Under the pieces are notes generated by a model that had not been told where the DNA came from, did no database searches, and saw only the letters and a list, made by a program, of their open reading frames with translations. The position numbers and the translations under genes were made by a program. A stretch of DNA of 64,000 nt from Flavobacterium sp. LC2016-01 (GTDB lineage Bacteria; Bacteroidota; Bacteroidia; Flavobacteriales; Flavobacteriaceae), in NCBI RefSeq assembly GCF_009711135.1, contig NZ_WMIC01000007.1:62001-126000 (forward strand). The letters are read 5' to 3'. How positions within the stretch are numbered: position 1 is the first letter of the stretch; every line of letters starts with the position of its first letter. Positions 17,794 through 26,398 of the stretch are shown piece by piece.

Positions 17794-18417
17794 ATGAAAA
17801 AATTATTTTTAATTTGTTTTCTAGTTGTTTTATCTGGAAATTTCTATGCTCAGGAAACTACAACAGCCACCAAAGCCAAAAGCGAAGCAACTGCTAAAAA
17901 GAAAAAAGCAGATAAAGCGGCAGCGGATGCAAAAAAAGAATCAGCCAAAGCTACAAAGTCGGCGGATGAAGCTACCAAAGCATCGACAAAAGCTAAAAAA
18001 GAAACAGCAAGTGCAAAAAGTACAGCAGATAAAGAAGCCGCAAAAGCAAAAAAAGAAACTTCAAGCGCAGCTAAAAAATCAGCAGAAAAAGAAGCTACAA
18101 AAGCAAAAAGCAGCGCCGATAAAGCCAAAAGCAGCGCAGACAAAGCTAAAAAAAGTGCCGATAAAAAAGCAGAAAGCACCACAACTGATGTAAAAAAATC
18201 AGCAGCCCGCGCCGACGCAGCATCAAAAGCAGCTAAAAAAGATGCTACAGCAGCTAAAAAAACCGCCACAAAAACTTTAAAAGAAACAAACGAAAAAGCC
18301 CCAGCTGTTCCGGATAAAGTTACGGGAGAATACAATGGAAAAAAAGTATATACAGGTCCAAGAGGCGGTAAATACTACATTAACAAAAATGGAAATAAAA
18401 CTTATATTCAAGAGTAA
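17794..18417 (+). CDS. Secreted Lys/Ala-rich protein with C-terminal PBCV-type basic adaptor motif
   Basis: A 207-residue protein. A signal peptide (MKKLFLICFLVVLSGNFYAQ) is followed by ~145 residues made almost only of Ala, Lys, Ser, Thr, Asp and Glu in short repeats (KAKSSADKAKSSADKAKKSA), likely a long charged helix resembling histone H1 or LEA proteins. The last ~28 residues (YNGKKVYTGPRGGKYYINKN..KTYI) match the basic adaptor domain first described in chlorella virus PBCV-1 proteins, with the core Y-T-G-P-R-G-G-x-Y-Y-I-N. Partners are unknown. It may bind nucleic acid or polyanionic polymer outside the cell (inference). Confidence 0.8.
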   Translation: MKKLFLICFLVVLSGNFYAQETTTATKAKSEATAKKKKADKAAADAKKESAKATKSADEATKASTKAKKETASAKSTADKEAAKAKKETSSAAKKSAEKEATKAKSSADKAKSSADKAKKSADKKAESTTTDVKKSAARADAASKAAKKDATAAKKTATKTLKETNEKAPAVPDKVTGEYNGKKVYTGPRGGKYYINKNGNKTYIQE

Positions 18418-18419
18418 GC

Positions 18420-18546
18420 AAAGGTGCTGAGGGACTAAGGTGCTAAGGTTCAATATGAGACTTTGAAGCCGAACTTATGTTCGGCTTTTTTATTTACTAA
18501 GCAAGAAAATCTTAGAACCTTAGTGCCTCAGTATCTTAGCAACTTA
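18420..18546. repeat. 'AAGGTGCTAAGG' / 'CCTTAGTGCCTCAG' inverted word arrays around a terminator
   Basis: Left array GCTGAGGGACTAAGGTGCTA (18426-18445) and right array with ATCTTAGAACCTTAGTGCC (18509 onward) are inverted copies built from CTAAGG/CCTTAG words every 8-10 bases. The same words occur at 22418-22457 and 44704-44744. Confidence 0.8.
18465..18492 (+). terminator. Terminator after the Lys/Ala-rich protein
   Basis: A stem GAAGCCGAAC/GTTCGGCTT with a TTATG-type loop and a T tract. Confidence 0.9.
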
Positions 18547-18636
18547 AATAAAATATAGAGTTAATAATTTAGTAATATGTCCGAAATATCATCAGAAACA
18601 TATTTCTTTATCTTCGTTTTCAAAAAGTGTTAAACT

Positions 18637-19707
18637 ATGAGCATTGACTATTCTGCGAACAAAACAATTTTAGTTGCTCCATTAAACTGGGGATTAGGCC
18701 ACGCCACAAGATGTATCCCGATTATCAAAGCGCTTCAAGAGAATAATTTCATTCCGATTATTGCTTCTGATGGAGTTGCACTTGCCTTATTGCGAAAAGA
18801 ATTTCCGTACATACAAACTTTAGAATTGCCTTCTTATCATATTGAATATGCAAAAAATGGCAAAAATTTTAAATGGAAGCTGATTAAGAATCTTCCTAAA
18901 ATGATTACAGCTATTTTAGACGAGAAAAAAATAGTGAACGGCTGGATTAAAAAACACGGAATTGATGGTATCATTTCTGACAATCGTTTAGGTGTTTTTA
19001 GCAGAAAAATTCCATCTGTTTTTATGACACATCAATTGAATGTTATGACAGGAAACACTACTTGGTTTACCAGTAAATGTCATCAACACATTATCAAAAA
19101 ATATACAGAATGCTGGGTTCCTGATACAAATGGAGAAACTAATCTTACGGGCGAATTAGGTCATTTAAAAACCAATCACCTTAATCTAAAATATATTGGG
19201 CCGTTGAGCAGAATGCGTCAAAAAGAAACGCCAAAACAATATGATTTAATGATTATTTTGTCTGGACCTGAACCTCAGCGAACCTATTTGGATGAAAAAC
19301 TTCAAAAAGAGGCCGCTAATTTTAAAGGAAAAGTGGTATTTATACAAGGCCTTGTAGAAAAAGTGCAAAGCAAATGGCAGGCTGGAAATGTTACATATTA
19401 CAATTTCATGAATTCAAAACAGCTGGAACAAACTTTTAACGAAAGTGATTTTGTTCTTTGCCGTTCAGGATATACGACTGTTATGGATTTGGCAAAATTG
19501 GGCAAAAAAGCCTTTTTTATTCCAACTCCAGGGCAATATGAACAAGAATATCTGGCGATAAAACTTCAGGAAGAAAACTTGGTACCGTATGCAATGCAAA
19601 ACGACTTTACCATTGAAGATCTTTCAAAAGTAAAGTCGTTTAAAGGATTGTCCCAATTTAAAAATGATATTGACTGGGATGCTTTATTTTCTGTTTTTGA
19701 GGAATAA
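18637..19707 (+). CDS. Glycosyltransferase, GT28/UGT-like
   Basis: A 356-residue, two-domain GT-B type protein with no signal peptide. The N-terminal motif APLNWGLGHATRCIPIIKAL corresponds to the glycine-rich loop of MurG/UGT-like enzymes. The C-terminal half has LCRSGYTTVMDLAKLGKKAF and PTPGQYEQEYLA, the nucleotide-sugar binding signature of the GT28 C-terminal domain. Donor and acceptor cannot be read from sequence. It is convergent with the porin gene, with 2 bases between the stops. Confidence 0.85.
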   Translation: MSIDYSANKTILVAPLNWGLGHATRCIPIIKALQENNFIPIIASDGVALALLRKEFPYIQTLELPSYHIEYAKNGKNFKWKLIKNLPKMITAILDEKKIVNGWIKKHGIDGIISDNRLGVFSRKIPSVFMTHQLNVMTGNTTWFTSKCHQHIIKKYTECWVPDTNGETNLTGELGHLKTNHLNLKYIGPLSRMRQKETPKQYDLMIILSGPEPQRTYLDEKLQKEAANFKGKVVFIQGLVEKVQSKWQAGNVTYYNFMNSKQLEQTFNESDFVLCRSGYTTVMDLAKLGKKAFFIPTPGQYEQEYLAIKLQEENLVPYAMQNDFTIEDLSKVKSFKGLSQFKNDIDWDALFSVFEE

Positions 19708-19709
19708 TT

Positions 19710-21008
19710 CTAGAAGTTGAACTGTGCTTGCAAACGCAATAGATTCCCCTCTTGTCTATTAACAGGGCGGGCGCTGTCTTCAAAAGTTCTGTCAGCGATA
19801 ACATATTCGGCTGTTAATTCGAATGCTTTGATTGGCTGCCATTCGATACCAAATTGATAATCTCTTACGACATAACTTCTGGAATCCTTTTCATATTTCT
19901 TGCCTCCGTCATAATATTGAAATTGAGCAAAAGGATAAATATGCTGTTTCTTGAAATCCCATTTATAATTAAGTAAAACATAACCTCCATTCAAACTCTT
20001 TTCGTCAACAGTATTTGTTGCTGGATTATAACGAGGTCCTTTACCAATATTGTATTCGGTTTGGATTCCGAAAGGTTTTGGATACAAAACAAAAGTCGCC
20101 CCTACTCTTTCATCTTTCACATATTTAGGATCATTAACAATAACACCGGTTGAAATTTCGTCTGTAAAAGCCCACTTCCCATCATAGGCTTGAATTCCGG
20201 GTTCAATAATCTGGCTGCCAATTACAAAAGGATAAGATACTCTGGCCACTACATTCAAATCTCTGTTTGCATCTATTTTATTAGCGATCTGTCCATTATA
20301 AACTCCAAATGCAAACACACCAAAATCACCTGAACCTTTATAACCATCTCTTACTAACATTGCAAAACGCTCTCTGATTTCGGCAGGTGCCCAATAAAAA
20401 ATCATTCCTAAATCGCGTTCATTTGCTATTGAACTGTTTATAGCATCGGCACGATCTAATGTTAAACGCTGTGAACTCGACTGCATGTTAATGAATCCAT
20501 ACGGAATTTTACTTTGTCCTACACGAACGCGATATTCTCTTTTCTTATCAAAAGAAAGATCAAAATATAAATCACGAATTTGAACAAAATTTTGGATTCC
20601 AGTAACTGGTGAACTGGCAAAATCAGGCTGGAAATAGAAAAATACATTTGGATGAACCTGACCAGAAAACACTAAACGTGCACGACGAATAAAAAGTCCG
20701 TTGTTTGCTTTTGCATCTGGAGCTGTTGAAGTTGTTCCCCAAGATCTGTCACATTGATCGCACGAAACTTTATCATTTGTTGAGAACAAACCATTATATC
20801 TTATCTGGGCATAACCTCTTAAAGAGATTTTATCGTACCAATGTTCTTCAACTCCTCCTCCAGATTTAGTGTCCGGAAGTTTTGCTTTATTGATAGAATC
20901 TAAAATACGCATTACTTCGTTTTTTACATCCTGTTTATTTAATTCCTGCGCATTAGCGGCTCCGCAAATAAGCAGTAATAAAACTGCAGTGATTATTTTT
21001 TTTATCAT
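19710..21008 (-). CDS. Phosphate-selective porin, OprO/OprP family
   Basis: A 432-residue outer-membrane porin with signal peptide MIKKIITAVLLLLICGAANA. Barrel features include SLRGYAQIRYNGLFS, FIRRARLVFSGQVHPNVFFY and repeated F/Y-ended strands to the final RLQAQFNF. The family forms channels selective for phosphate or polyphosphate. The ATG at 21008 is chosen because it directly opens the signal peptide. The gene lies downstream of PhoR- and PhoB-like genes, supporting control by phosphate starvation; 11-bp-spaced repeats stand before it. Confidence 0.88.
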   Translation of the reverse strand: MIKKIITAVLLLLICGAANAQELNKQDVKNEVMRILDSINKAKLPDTKSGGGVEEHWYDKISLRGYAQIRYNGLFSTNDKVSCDQCDRSWGTTSTAPDAKANNGLFIRRARLVFSGQVHPNVFFYFQPDFASSPVTGIQNFVQIRDLYFDLSFDKKREYRVRVGQSKIPYGFINMQSSSQRLTLDRADAINSSIANERDLGMIFYWAPAEIRERFAMLVRDGYKGSGDFGVFAFGVYNGQIANKIDANRDLNVVARVSYPFVIGSQIIEPGIQAYDGKWAFTDEISTGVIVNDPKYVKDERVGATFVLYPKPFGIQTEYNIGKGPRYNPATNTVDEKSLNGGYVLLNYKWDFKKQHIYPFAQFQYYDGGKKYEKDSRSYVVRDYQFGIEWQPIKAFELTAEYVIADRTFEDSARPVNRQEGNLLRLQAQFNF

Positions 21009-21035
21009 TTTTCTATTGCCCTTAATTTCAAGATG

Positions 21036-21043
21036 CAAAGATG
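21036..21043 (-). promoter_or_regulatory. -7-like element CATCTTTG of the porin gene
   Basis: Seven of eight positions fit TAnnTTTG. A -33 TTG is lacking and its place is taken by the TTAAY repeats at 21054-21080, as expected for an activator-dependent promoter (inference). Confidence 0.45.
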
Positions 21044-21053
21044 TATCACCTAT

Positions 21054-21080
21054 GTTAAGAAATCATTAACAAGATGTTAC
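21054..21080 (-). promoter_or_regulatory. Candidate PhoB box: three KTAAY repeats at 11-bp spacing
   Basis: On the minus strand the sequence runs GTAAC, six bases, TTAAT, six bases, TTAAC; each repeat starts exactly 11 bases after the previous one. Direct repeats with 11-bp period are the classic architecture of PhoB/PhoP operators. AT-richness makes chance matches possible. Confidence 0.4.
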
Positions 21081-21182
21081 TATAATAAAAATTTAATGTT
21101 ATGACGCGAAGTCAAATGTTGATTTATTGTTAAACCTTTAATTTTACAGCTTCTGAAAAAACTGCTGTTACAATTATTTAAC

Positions 21183-22253
21183 CTAAGTTTTTAGTGTTTT
21201 ATTGGCTTTTTCGAGTGTAAAAGAGAATTCAGAACCAATTCCGAATTCACTTTCTACATAAACTTTCTCTTTATGAGCCTCAATAATATGTTTTACAATT
21301 GCTAATCCTAAACCAGAACCTCCTTCAGAACGTGTTCCGCTTTTGTCCACTCGGTAAAAACGCTCAAAAAGTCTCGAAATATTTTGTTTCTCAACACCTT
21401 CACCATTATCACTAATTCGGATTAAAACTTTTTTCTTGGTAAGATTTACAACACCAACTTCAGTCAAACCGCCTTCTTTTCCGTATTTAATAGAATTGAC
21501 AATCAGGTTTTCCAGCACTTGCTGAATTCTGTCCTGATCACCGCGAATAATTACCGACTGAACATTTTTGCTTTCAAAAGCCAGTTTGATTTTCTTTTTA
21601 TCGGCCTTCATCTCCAATAAATCAAACACATTCTGAATCAATTCAACAATATCAAAATCAGTCATATTTAAATCTAAATCACCCGATTCTAATTTGGTAA
21701 TCATATCTAAATCTTCCACAATATAAATAAGACGCTCCACACCTTTCTCGGCACGTTTTAAATATTTTTTTCTGATATTCTTGTCATCCATTGCACCATC
21801 CAACAAAGTCGAAACATAACCTTGAACGGTAAACAATGGCGTTTTAAGTTCGTGCGAAACATTTCCAAGAAACTCTCTTCTATATTGTTCACGAATTTCG
21901 AGCATTTCGATTTCAAGCTTTTTATCGGTTGCAAACTTTTTCACTTCTCGCGAAAGCGTTTCCATATCGGTTGTGATGGGCTGATTTATAAGCGGTGTCG
22001 ATTCTAAAAGCGAAACCTCATCGTAAATCTTTTTTACCCTTCTGTATATAAATCTTTCAACACGATATTGAAGCACCAAAAAAGAGAAAATATAAATTGA
22101 AATTATAAATATTATTCCAAAAGCAATTTGATGATTCAATTGATTTTTATAAAATAAAGACATCAGCATCAAGACAAATCCTGTTGCAAACAGACTTATA
22201 TATAAAGCCGACTTAATCGCAAATTTGTATGTTTTTTTAAAATTGATTTTCAT
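21183..22253 (-). CDS. phoR: Sensor histidine kinase, PhoR-like
   Basis: A 356-residue membrane kinase: two transmembrane helices (about 13-34 and 43-62), a short linker, H-box with phospho-accepting H134 (NVSHELKTPL), N-box (RIQQVLENLIVNSIKYG), and G-boxes (ISDNGEGV, GGSGLGLAIV). There is no large periplasmic sensor domain, as in PhoR kinases that read phosphate status through the Pst transporter. It lies after the PhoB-like gene, separated by 211 bases of repeats. The symbol rests on the porin and regulator context. Confidence 0.85.
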   Translation of the reverse strand: MKINFKKTYKFAIKSALYISLFATGFVLMLMSLFYKNQLNHQIAFGIIFIISIYIFSFLVLQYRVERFIYRRVKKIYDEVSLLESTPLINQPITTDMETLSREVKKFATDKKLEIEMLEIREQYRREFLGNVSHELKTPLFTVQGYVSTLLDGAMDDKNIRKKYLKRAEKGVERLIYIVEDLDMITKLESGDLDLNMTDFDIVELIQNVFDLLEMKADKKKIKLAFESKNVQSVIIRGDQDRIQQVLENLIVNSIKYGKEGGLTEVGVVNLTKKKVLIRISDNGEGVEKQNISRLFERFYRVDKSGTRSEGGSGLGLAIVKHIIEAHKEKVYVESEFGIGSEFSFTLEKANKTLKT

Positions 22254-22302
22254 TAAAAGTATTGAACCATTAAGAGATTAAGTAAAATTAAGTTTAACTC
22301 AA

Positions 22303-22354
22303 AAACCATATAAGAAACTGGAGTTCTGATAAACTTCAATTTCTTATATGGTTT
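22303..22354. repeat. Palindrome sharing arms with that at 1010-1087
   Basis: Perfect 15-bp arms AAACCATATAAGAAA/TTTCTTATATGGTTT enclosing 22 bases; the outer 12 bases are identical to the palindrome at 1010-1087. Confidence 0.85.
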
Positions 22355-22417
22355 AAATTTAGTGAATGTTTTAATAATTTGAATCAGTTTAAATCTAAAC
22401 TGAGATTCGATTTTTGC

Positions 22418-22457
22418 CAAGCCTTAGAATCTTAGCATCTTAGAACCTTAGTATCTT
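22418..22457. repeat. 'CCTTAGAATCTTAGCATCTTAG' word array
   Basis: Four CTTAGAA/CTTAGCA/CTTAGTA words in tandem, ending 8 bases before the PhoB-like stop codon. Same family as 18420-18546 and 44704-44744. Confidence 0.8.
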
Positions 22458-22464
22458 AAAAAGA

Positions 22465-23148
22465 TTAAACTTCAAATTTATAACCAACACCTTTTATGGT
22501 TTTAAAAAGGTCTTCGCCAATTTTTTCTCTAAGTTTTCTGATGTGAACGTCAATTGTTCTTCCTCCAACTACAACTTCATTTCCCCAAACTTTGTCCAGA
22601 ATTTCATCTCTTTTAAAAACTTTTCCTGGTTTTGAAGCTAATAAGTAAAACAATTCGAATTCTTTTCTTGGTAAAGCGATTTCAACGTTTCCTTTTATGA
22701 TTTTGTATTCTTCGCGGTTAATCTCAATTCCGCCAACATTTATTGTATCAGTAACGACTTCTTGTTCTTTTAATCTTCTTAACAGCGCCTTTACTTTGCT
22801 TACCAATAATTTTGGTTTTATTGGTTTTGTAATATAGTCATCAGCACCTGCGTCAAAACCAGCTACTTGCGAATAATCCTCGCTTCTTGCGGTTAAGAAT
22901 GTTATGATAACATTATTTAATTCTGGAATTTTTCTGATGTGTTCACAAGCTTCCATCCCGTCCATTTCGGCCATCATTACGTCCATAATGATTAGTTCCG
23001 GCAATTCTTTCTGAGCCTTTGCTATAGCTTCTTTTCCGTTCGAAGCTGTTACAATCTGGTAGCCTTCCTGCGCAAGGTTATAGCCAACGATTTCTAAGAT
23101 ATCTGGTTCATCGTCAACTAATAAAATCTTGGTTTGTGTTTTTTTCAT
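22465..23148 (-). CDS. phoB: Response regulator, OmpR/PhoB family
   Basis: A 227-residue regulator. The receiver domain shows the acidic pair D12-D13 (LLVDDEPD), phosphorylation site D56 (LIIMDVMM) and the conserved Lys in YITKPI. The C-terminal winged helix has the recognition part GGRTIDVHIRKLREKIG and closing wing KGVGYKFEV. Vertical pairing with the PhoR-like kinase and the phosphate porin supports PhoB. An in-frame ATG three codons upstream (23157) is also possible; MKKTQTK is the usual type of start. A TATCTTTA -7-like box lies at 23220-23227. Confidence 0.88.
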   Translation of the reverse strand: MKKTQTKILLVDDEPDILEIVGYNLAQEGYQIVTASNGKEAIAKAQKELPELIIMDVMMAEMDGMEACEHIRKIPELNNVIITFLTARSEDYSQVAGFDAGADDYITKPIKPKLLVSKVKALLRRLKEQEVVTDTINVGGIEINREEYKIIKGNVEIALPRKEFELFYLLASKPGKVFKRDEILDKVWGNEVVVGGRTIDVHIRKLREKIGEDLFKTIKGVGYKFEV

Positions 23149-23242
23149 AAATAGCAAAAATTGAGATTTTTACATCAAATTCTCTGTAATATATATTCGA
23201 TGTTTTTTATTTCACAGCGTAAAGATAGTAACAAAATAACCG

Positions 23243-23271
23243 TTAAAAATTACGGTTAACGGTAATTTAAT
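23243..23271. promoter_or_regulatory. Candidate shared operator between phoB and the TonB receptor gene
   Basis: The segment CGTTAAAAATTACGG then TTAACGGTAATTTAATC has TTAAC and TTAAT 11 bases apart (23256 and 23267), with a further TTAA at 23243. It covers the -33 region expected for the phoB -7-like box at 23220-23227, so autoregulation is plausible. Part of it (ACCGTTAA / TTAACGGT) is also palindromic. Confidence 0.35.
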
Positions 23272-23381
23272 CTGGTAACAATTTGATAATCTTAGCAACA
23301 CAAAAACATAACAAGTGCCTAACATGAACTTTACAATGCCGTTCTTTCTTTGCACAAAAATAAATTAAACACAACACTGAA

Positions 23382-26198
23382 ATGAAATTCAATTTAAAAT
23401 TTCTATTAATCACATTATTTATCTGTTCGATTTCGATCGCGCAAAACAAAGGTACGATTTCTGGTGTATTAACCGACAAAGAAACTAATAATGAAGTACT
23501 TCCTTTTGCAAATGTTTTAATAAAAGGAACAAACATTAGTGCCAACACTGACATTGACGGAAAATATACGTTAAGTATAAATCCAGGAACTTATACTATT
23601 ATTTTTAGTTTCGTAGGATATGAATCTGTAGAAAAACCAGTAACTGTTAAAGCAGGCGAAACAATTACTGTTAACCAAGTATTATCATCAGGAAGCTATA
23701 CTCTTAAAGATGTTGTTGTAAAATCGACAGCAAACAAAGAAAAAGAAACCGCCTTATTATTAGACCAAAAAAATGCTGTTGTAATCAAACAAAGTATTGG
23801 TGCACAGGAAATGTCTAGAAAAGGTGTAAGTGATGTTGCTGAAGGTTTAACAAAAATCACCGGAATCTCAAAAGTAGGATCAAGAGGTTTATTTGTTCGT
23901 GGTCTTGAAGATCGTTACAATAACTTATTGATTAACGAACTTGCTGCTCCTTCAAACAATCCATTTTCTAAAATTGTTCCGTTGGATTTGTTCCCAACAA
24001 ACATTGTAGGTGTTATTGATGTTTACAAAACTTTCAACCCAAATATCTACGGAGATTTTGCTGGAGGAACTTTCAATATTCAAACTTCAAAACCAACAAA
24101 AAGTGTAACTAAAATAAATATTGGTTTTGGTTATACAACTGGAAACAGCTTTAAAGATTTTTTACTTTCTGAAGATGCTGCAACCGCTGCTGGATTTTTT
24201 GGATTCAACGGAAAAGACAGAGAATTACCAAGTTTCTTACCTTCAACTGCTTCAAAAACACCTTTTACAAACGAACAGGCTTTAAGCTCTGTTAGCGGCA
24301 ACAAAGGTTTTAGCGTAAACGAAGGCAAAAGCCCATTAAACTCAAGCTTGAACTTATTGCATGCTGAAAAATTTGATTTAAGCAACGAACGTTCTTTTTC
24401 TTATTTATTATCGATCAACTATGATAATAACTATGCAATTAGAGAAGGTGTTGACAGAACTTTAGATTTACAAACAACAGGTTCAAAATACGTGAACAAT
24501 TTTGTTGTAACTGATTACCGTTTTAAAACTAGTACTTCAACATTATTAGGATTAAATTATAATACAAACAAATTCAAATTAGCATTTAATACATTATATA
24601 TTAAAACTACTTTGAACTCAATCAAAGATCAATTTGGTCAATCAAATGGAACTGCTATTCAAAATACACTTATCCGTACGAACCAATTAGACAAAAGTGA
24701 TTATTTGAATCTTCAATTATTAGGAGAATACAATCTAACTGAAGATAAAAACCAAACTTTAAAAGCTGGTGTTTCTTATGCTGATACTAAATTTGAGCAA
24801 CCAGACAGAAAGTTCTTTACTGGACAAAAAACAGGCGATGATGAAATTAACACTTCATATGGAGGTAACAACTTCTTACGTCAATATTTAACGGTAGATG
24901 GAAATTCGTTCTTGTCAGCAATGGCTGAGTACAACCTTAAATTTGGAAAAGACGGAAAACAAAACAAATTAACAGTTGGTTACAACGGTAATACTTCAGG
25001 TATGGAATCTTCTTACCGATTTGTTTCAAGCCGAGGTGGTTTATTTTCATCTAGCATAAACAATATCAATGATCATATCATAAGTGACCTTCAGGCTAGT
25101 AATGGTACTTCTTTTGAAGAAAACTCAAATTCAACTTGGAAAGTAAAACTTACAGAAACGTCAAATGCAGGTTACACTAATTTGCTTTTGAAATTTGGAG
25201 AAAAGTATGAACTTAATGCAGGTGTGAGAGTTGAAAGCACAACTAAAGAAACTAAGTACAGAGGATTAGGAAGTTTTGACGCTCCTTTTAAAGTAAGTAC
25301 ATATGACAACTTCTATGTTTTACCTTCATTGAACGTAAAATATTTGATGAATGAAAAATCTAACCTGCGTTTTGCTGCAAGTAAAACTTACACAAAACCA
25401 GTTATTATGGAATCGTTCCCTATCTCATACCAAAATGCTGATGGAACTTCAGTACAAGGAAACTCTTTATTAAAAAACAGCGACAATTACAACGTTGATT
25501 TAAAATATGAATTATTCCCTTCTGCAAAAGAAATGCTTGCTGTAGGTGTATTTGGAAAATATCTTGACAACCCAATTGAAAGAACTTTTGTTTCGAATGC
25601 TACAACAGGAACTGTTACAACATTCTTAAACTCTGACAACGCAACCTTATACGGAGTTGAAGCTGAATTCCTTTTCGGATTAGACAGAATCAGTGATAAT
25701 CTTAAAGCGTTCTCATTTGGTTTAAACGGTACATTGATGTCTACTAAAGTTAATGTAAGTCCAACTTATGCTTCAGCAGATGAGGATGGAATTGTTACAA
25801 TTAACCCATCAATTGAAACACATAAAGGATCAAGAGATTTACAAGGTGCATCAAACTGGTTGCTAAACTCAGATTTGAAATATGAATTCAATTTAGGAAA
25901 AGACTGGACAAACACTATGTCTCTTGTTTATGGCGTATTCGGAAAAAGAATTTATGCAGTAGGAACAAACGGTCAGGATCATACTTATGAATTGCCAGTA
26001 TCGCAATTGGATCTTGTTTGGTCTAGCAAAATTTCAGAGCACTTTGATGTGAAGTTTACAGCTGAAAACTTATTAAACCCTGCAAGAAAATTAGAATTCG
26101 GAAACGACGGAACTATAAAAGTTGCAGAAGAATCTCTATTAGCTCAAAGCTATAAAAAAGGAGTTGGTTTCTCTCTAAAATTAGGATACACTTTTTAA
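23382..26198 (+). CDS. TonB-dependent receptor with carboxypeptidase-like N-domain
   Basis: A 938-residue outer-membrane receptor. Signal peptide ends SISIAQ (residue 20); a CarboxypepD_reg-like domain covers about 23-105 (GTISGVLTDKETNNEVLPFA, DIDGKYTLSINPGTY); the plug has RKGVSDVAEGLTKITGISKV and VRGLEDRYNNLLIN; a large barrel ends in LKLGYTF. No SusD-like gene follows; instead a beta-helix lipoprotein does. It is divergent from phoB with a shared intergenic region. Its near-optimal codon choice suggests high expression. A role in phosphate or phosphate-ester uptake is inferred from the neighbourhood only. Confidence 0.9.
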   Translation: MKFNLKFLLITLFICSISIAQNKGTISGVLTDKETNNEVLPFANVLIKGTNISANTDIDGKYTLSINPGTYTIIFSFVGYESVEKPVTVKAGETITVNQVLSSGSYTLKDVVVKSTANKEKETALLLDQKNAVVIKQSIGAQEMSRKGVSDVAEGLTKITGISKVGSRGLFVRGLEDRYNNLLINELAAPSNNPFSKIVPLDLFPTNIVGVIDVYKTFNPNIYGDFAGGTFNIQTSKPTKSVTKINIGFGYTTGNSFKDFLLSEDAATAAGFFGFNGKDRELPSFLPSTASKTPFTNEQALSSVSGNKGFSVNEGKSPLNSSLNLLHAEKFDLSNERSFSYLLSINYDNNYAIREGVDRTLDLQTTGSKYVNNFVVTDYRFKTSTSTLLGLNYNTNKFKLAFNTLYIKTTLNSIKDQFGQSNGTAIQNTLIRTNQLDKSDYLNLQLLGEYNLTEDKNQTLKAGVSYADTKFEQPDRKFFTGQKTGDDEINTSYGGNNFLRQYLTVDGNSFLSAMAEYNLKFGKDGKQNKLTVGYNGNTSGMESSYRFVSSRGGLFSSSINNINDHIISDLQASNGTSFEENSNSTWKVKLTETSNAGYTNLLLKFGEKYELNAGVRVESTTKETKYRGLGSFDAPFKVSTYDNFYVLPSLNVKYLMNEKSNLRFAASKTYTKPVIMESFPISYQNADGTSVQGNSLLKNSDNYNVDLKYELFPSAKEMLAVGVFGKYLDNPIERTFVSNATTGTVTTFLNSDNATLYGVEAEFLFGLDRISDNLKAFSFGLNGTLMSTKVNVSPTYASADEDGIVTINPSIETHKGSRDLQGASNWLLNSDLKYEFNLGKDWTNTMSLVYGVFGKRIYAVGTNGQDHTYELPVSQLDLVWSSKISEHFDVKFTAENLLNPARKLEFGNDGTIKVAEESLLAQSYKKGVGFSLKLGYTF

Positions 26199-26221
26199 TA
26201 GCATTTAATCATTATACCATG

Positions 26222-26250
26222 AAAGCCCCAGATATATCTGGGGCTTTTTT
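26222..26250 (+). terminator. Terminator after the TonB receptor
   Basis: A 13-bp stem AAAGCCCCAGATA/TATCTGGGGCTTT with a T tract. The next gene may still be reached by read-through or by its own promoter. Confidence 0.9.
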
Positions 26251-26398
26251 ATTTAAAAGCTATTTTAAAACCTCTTAACATTTTCTTGACATTTTAGTTG
26301 GTTTTTGATAACCGTAATGTAATATTGAGATAACACCTGAAAAGGATTTACATTCTAATTTTGACAAAAATAAAAACGAATAATACAACACACAAATT

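Noticed and set aside
17825..18335. Long open frames in other phases (122 codons on plus, 161 codons on minus) over the Lys/Ala-rich gene
   Set aside because: They are by-products of the repetitive GCA/AAA codon composition; the annotated frame has a signal peptide and a recognisable C-terminal motif.
17794..18417. Prophage origin suggested by the viral-type adaptor motif
   Set aside because: No phage structural, integrase or lysis genes are nearby and the protein has a bacterial signal peptide.
23267..23554. 95-codon minus-strand frame over the start of the TonB receptor gene
   Set aside because: Antisense to a clear signal peptide and conserved domain and running into the regulatory gap; no family resemblance.
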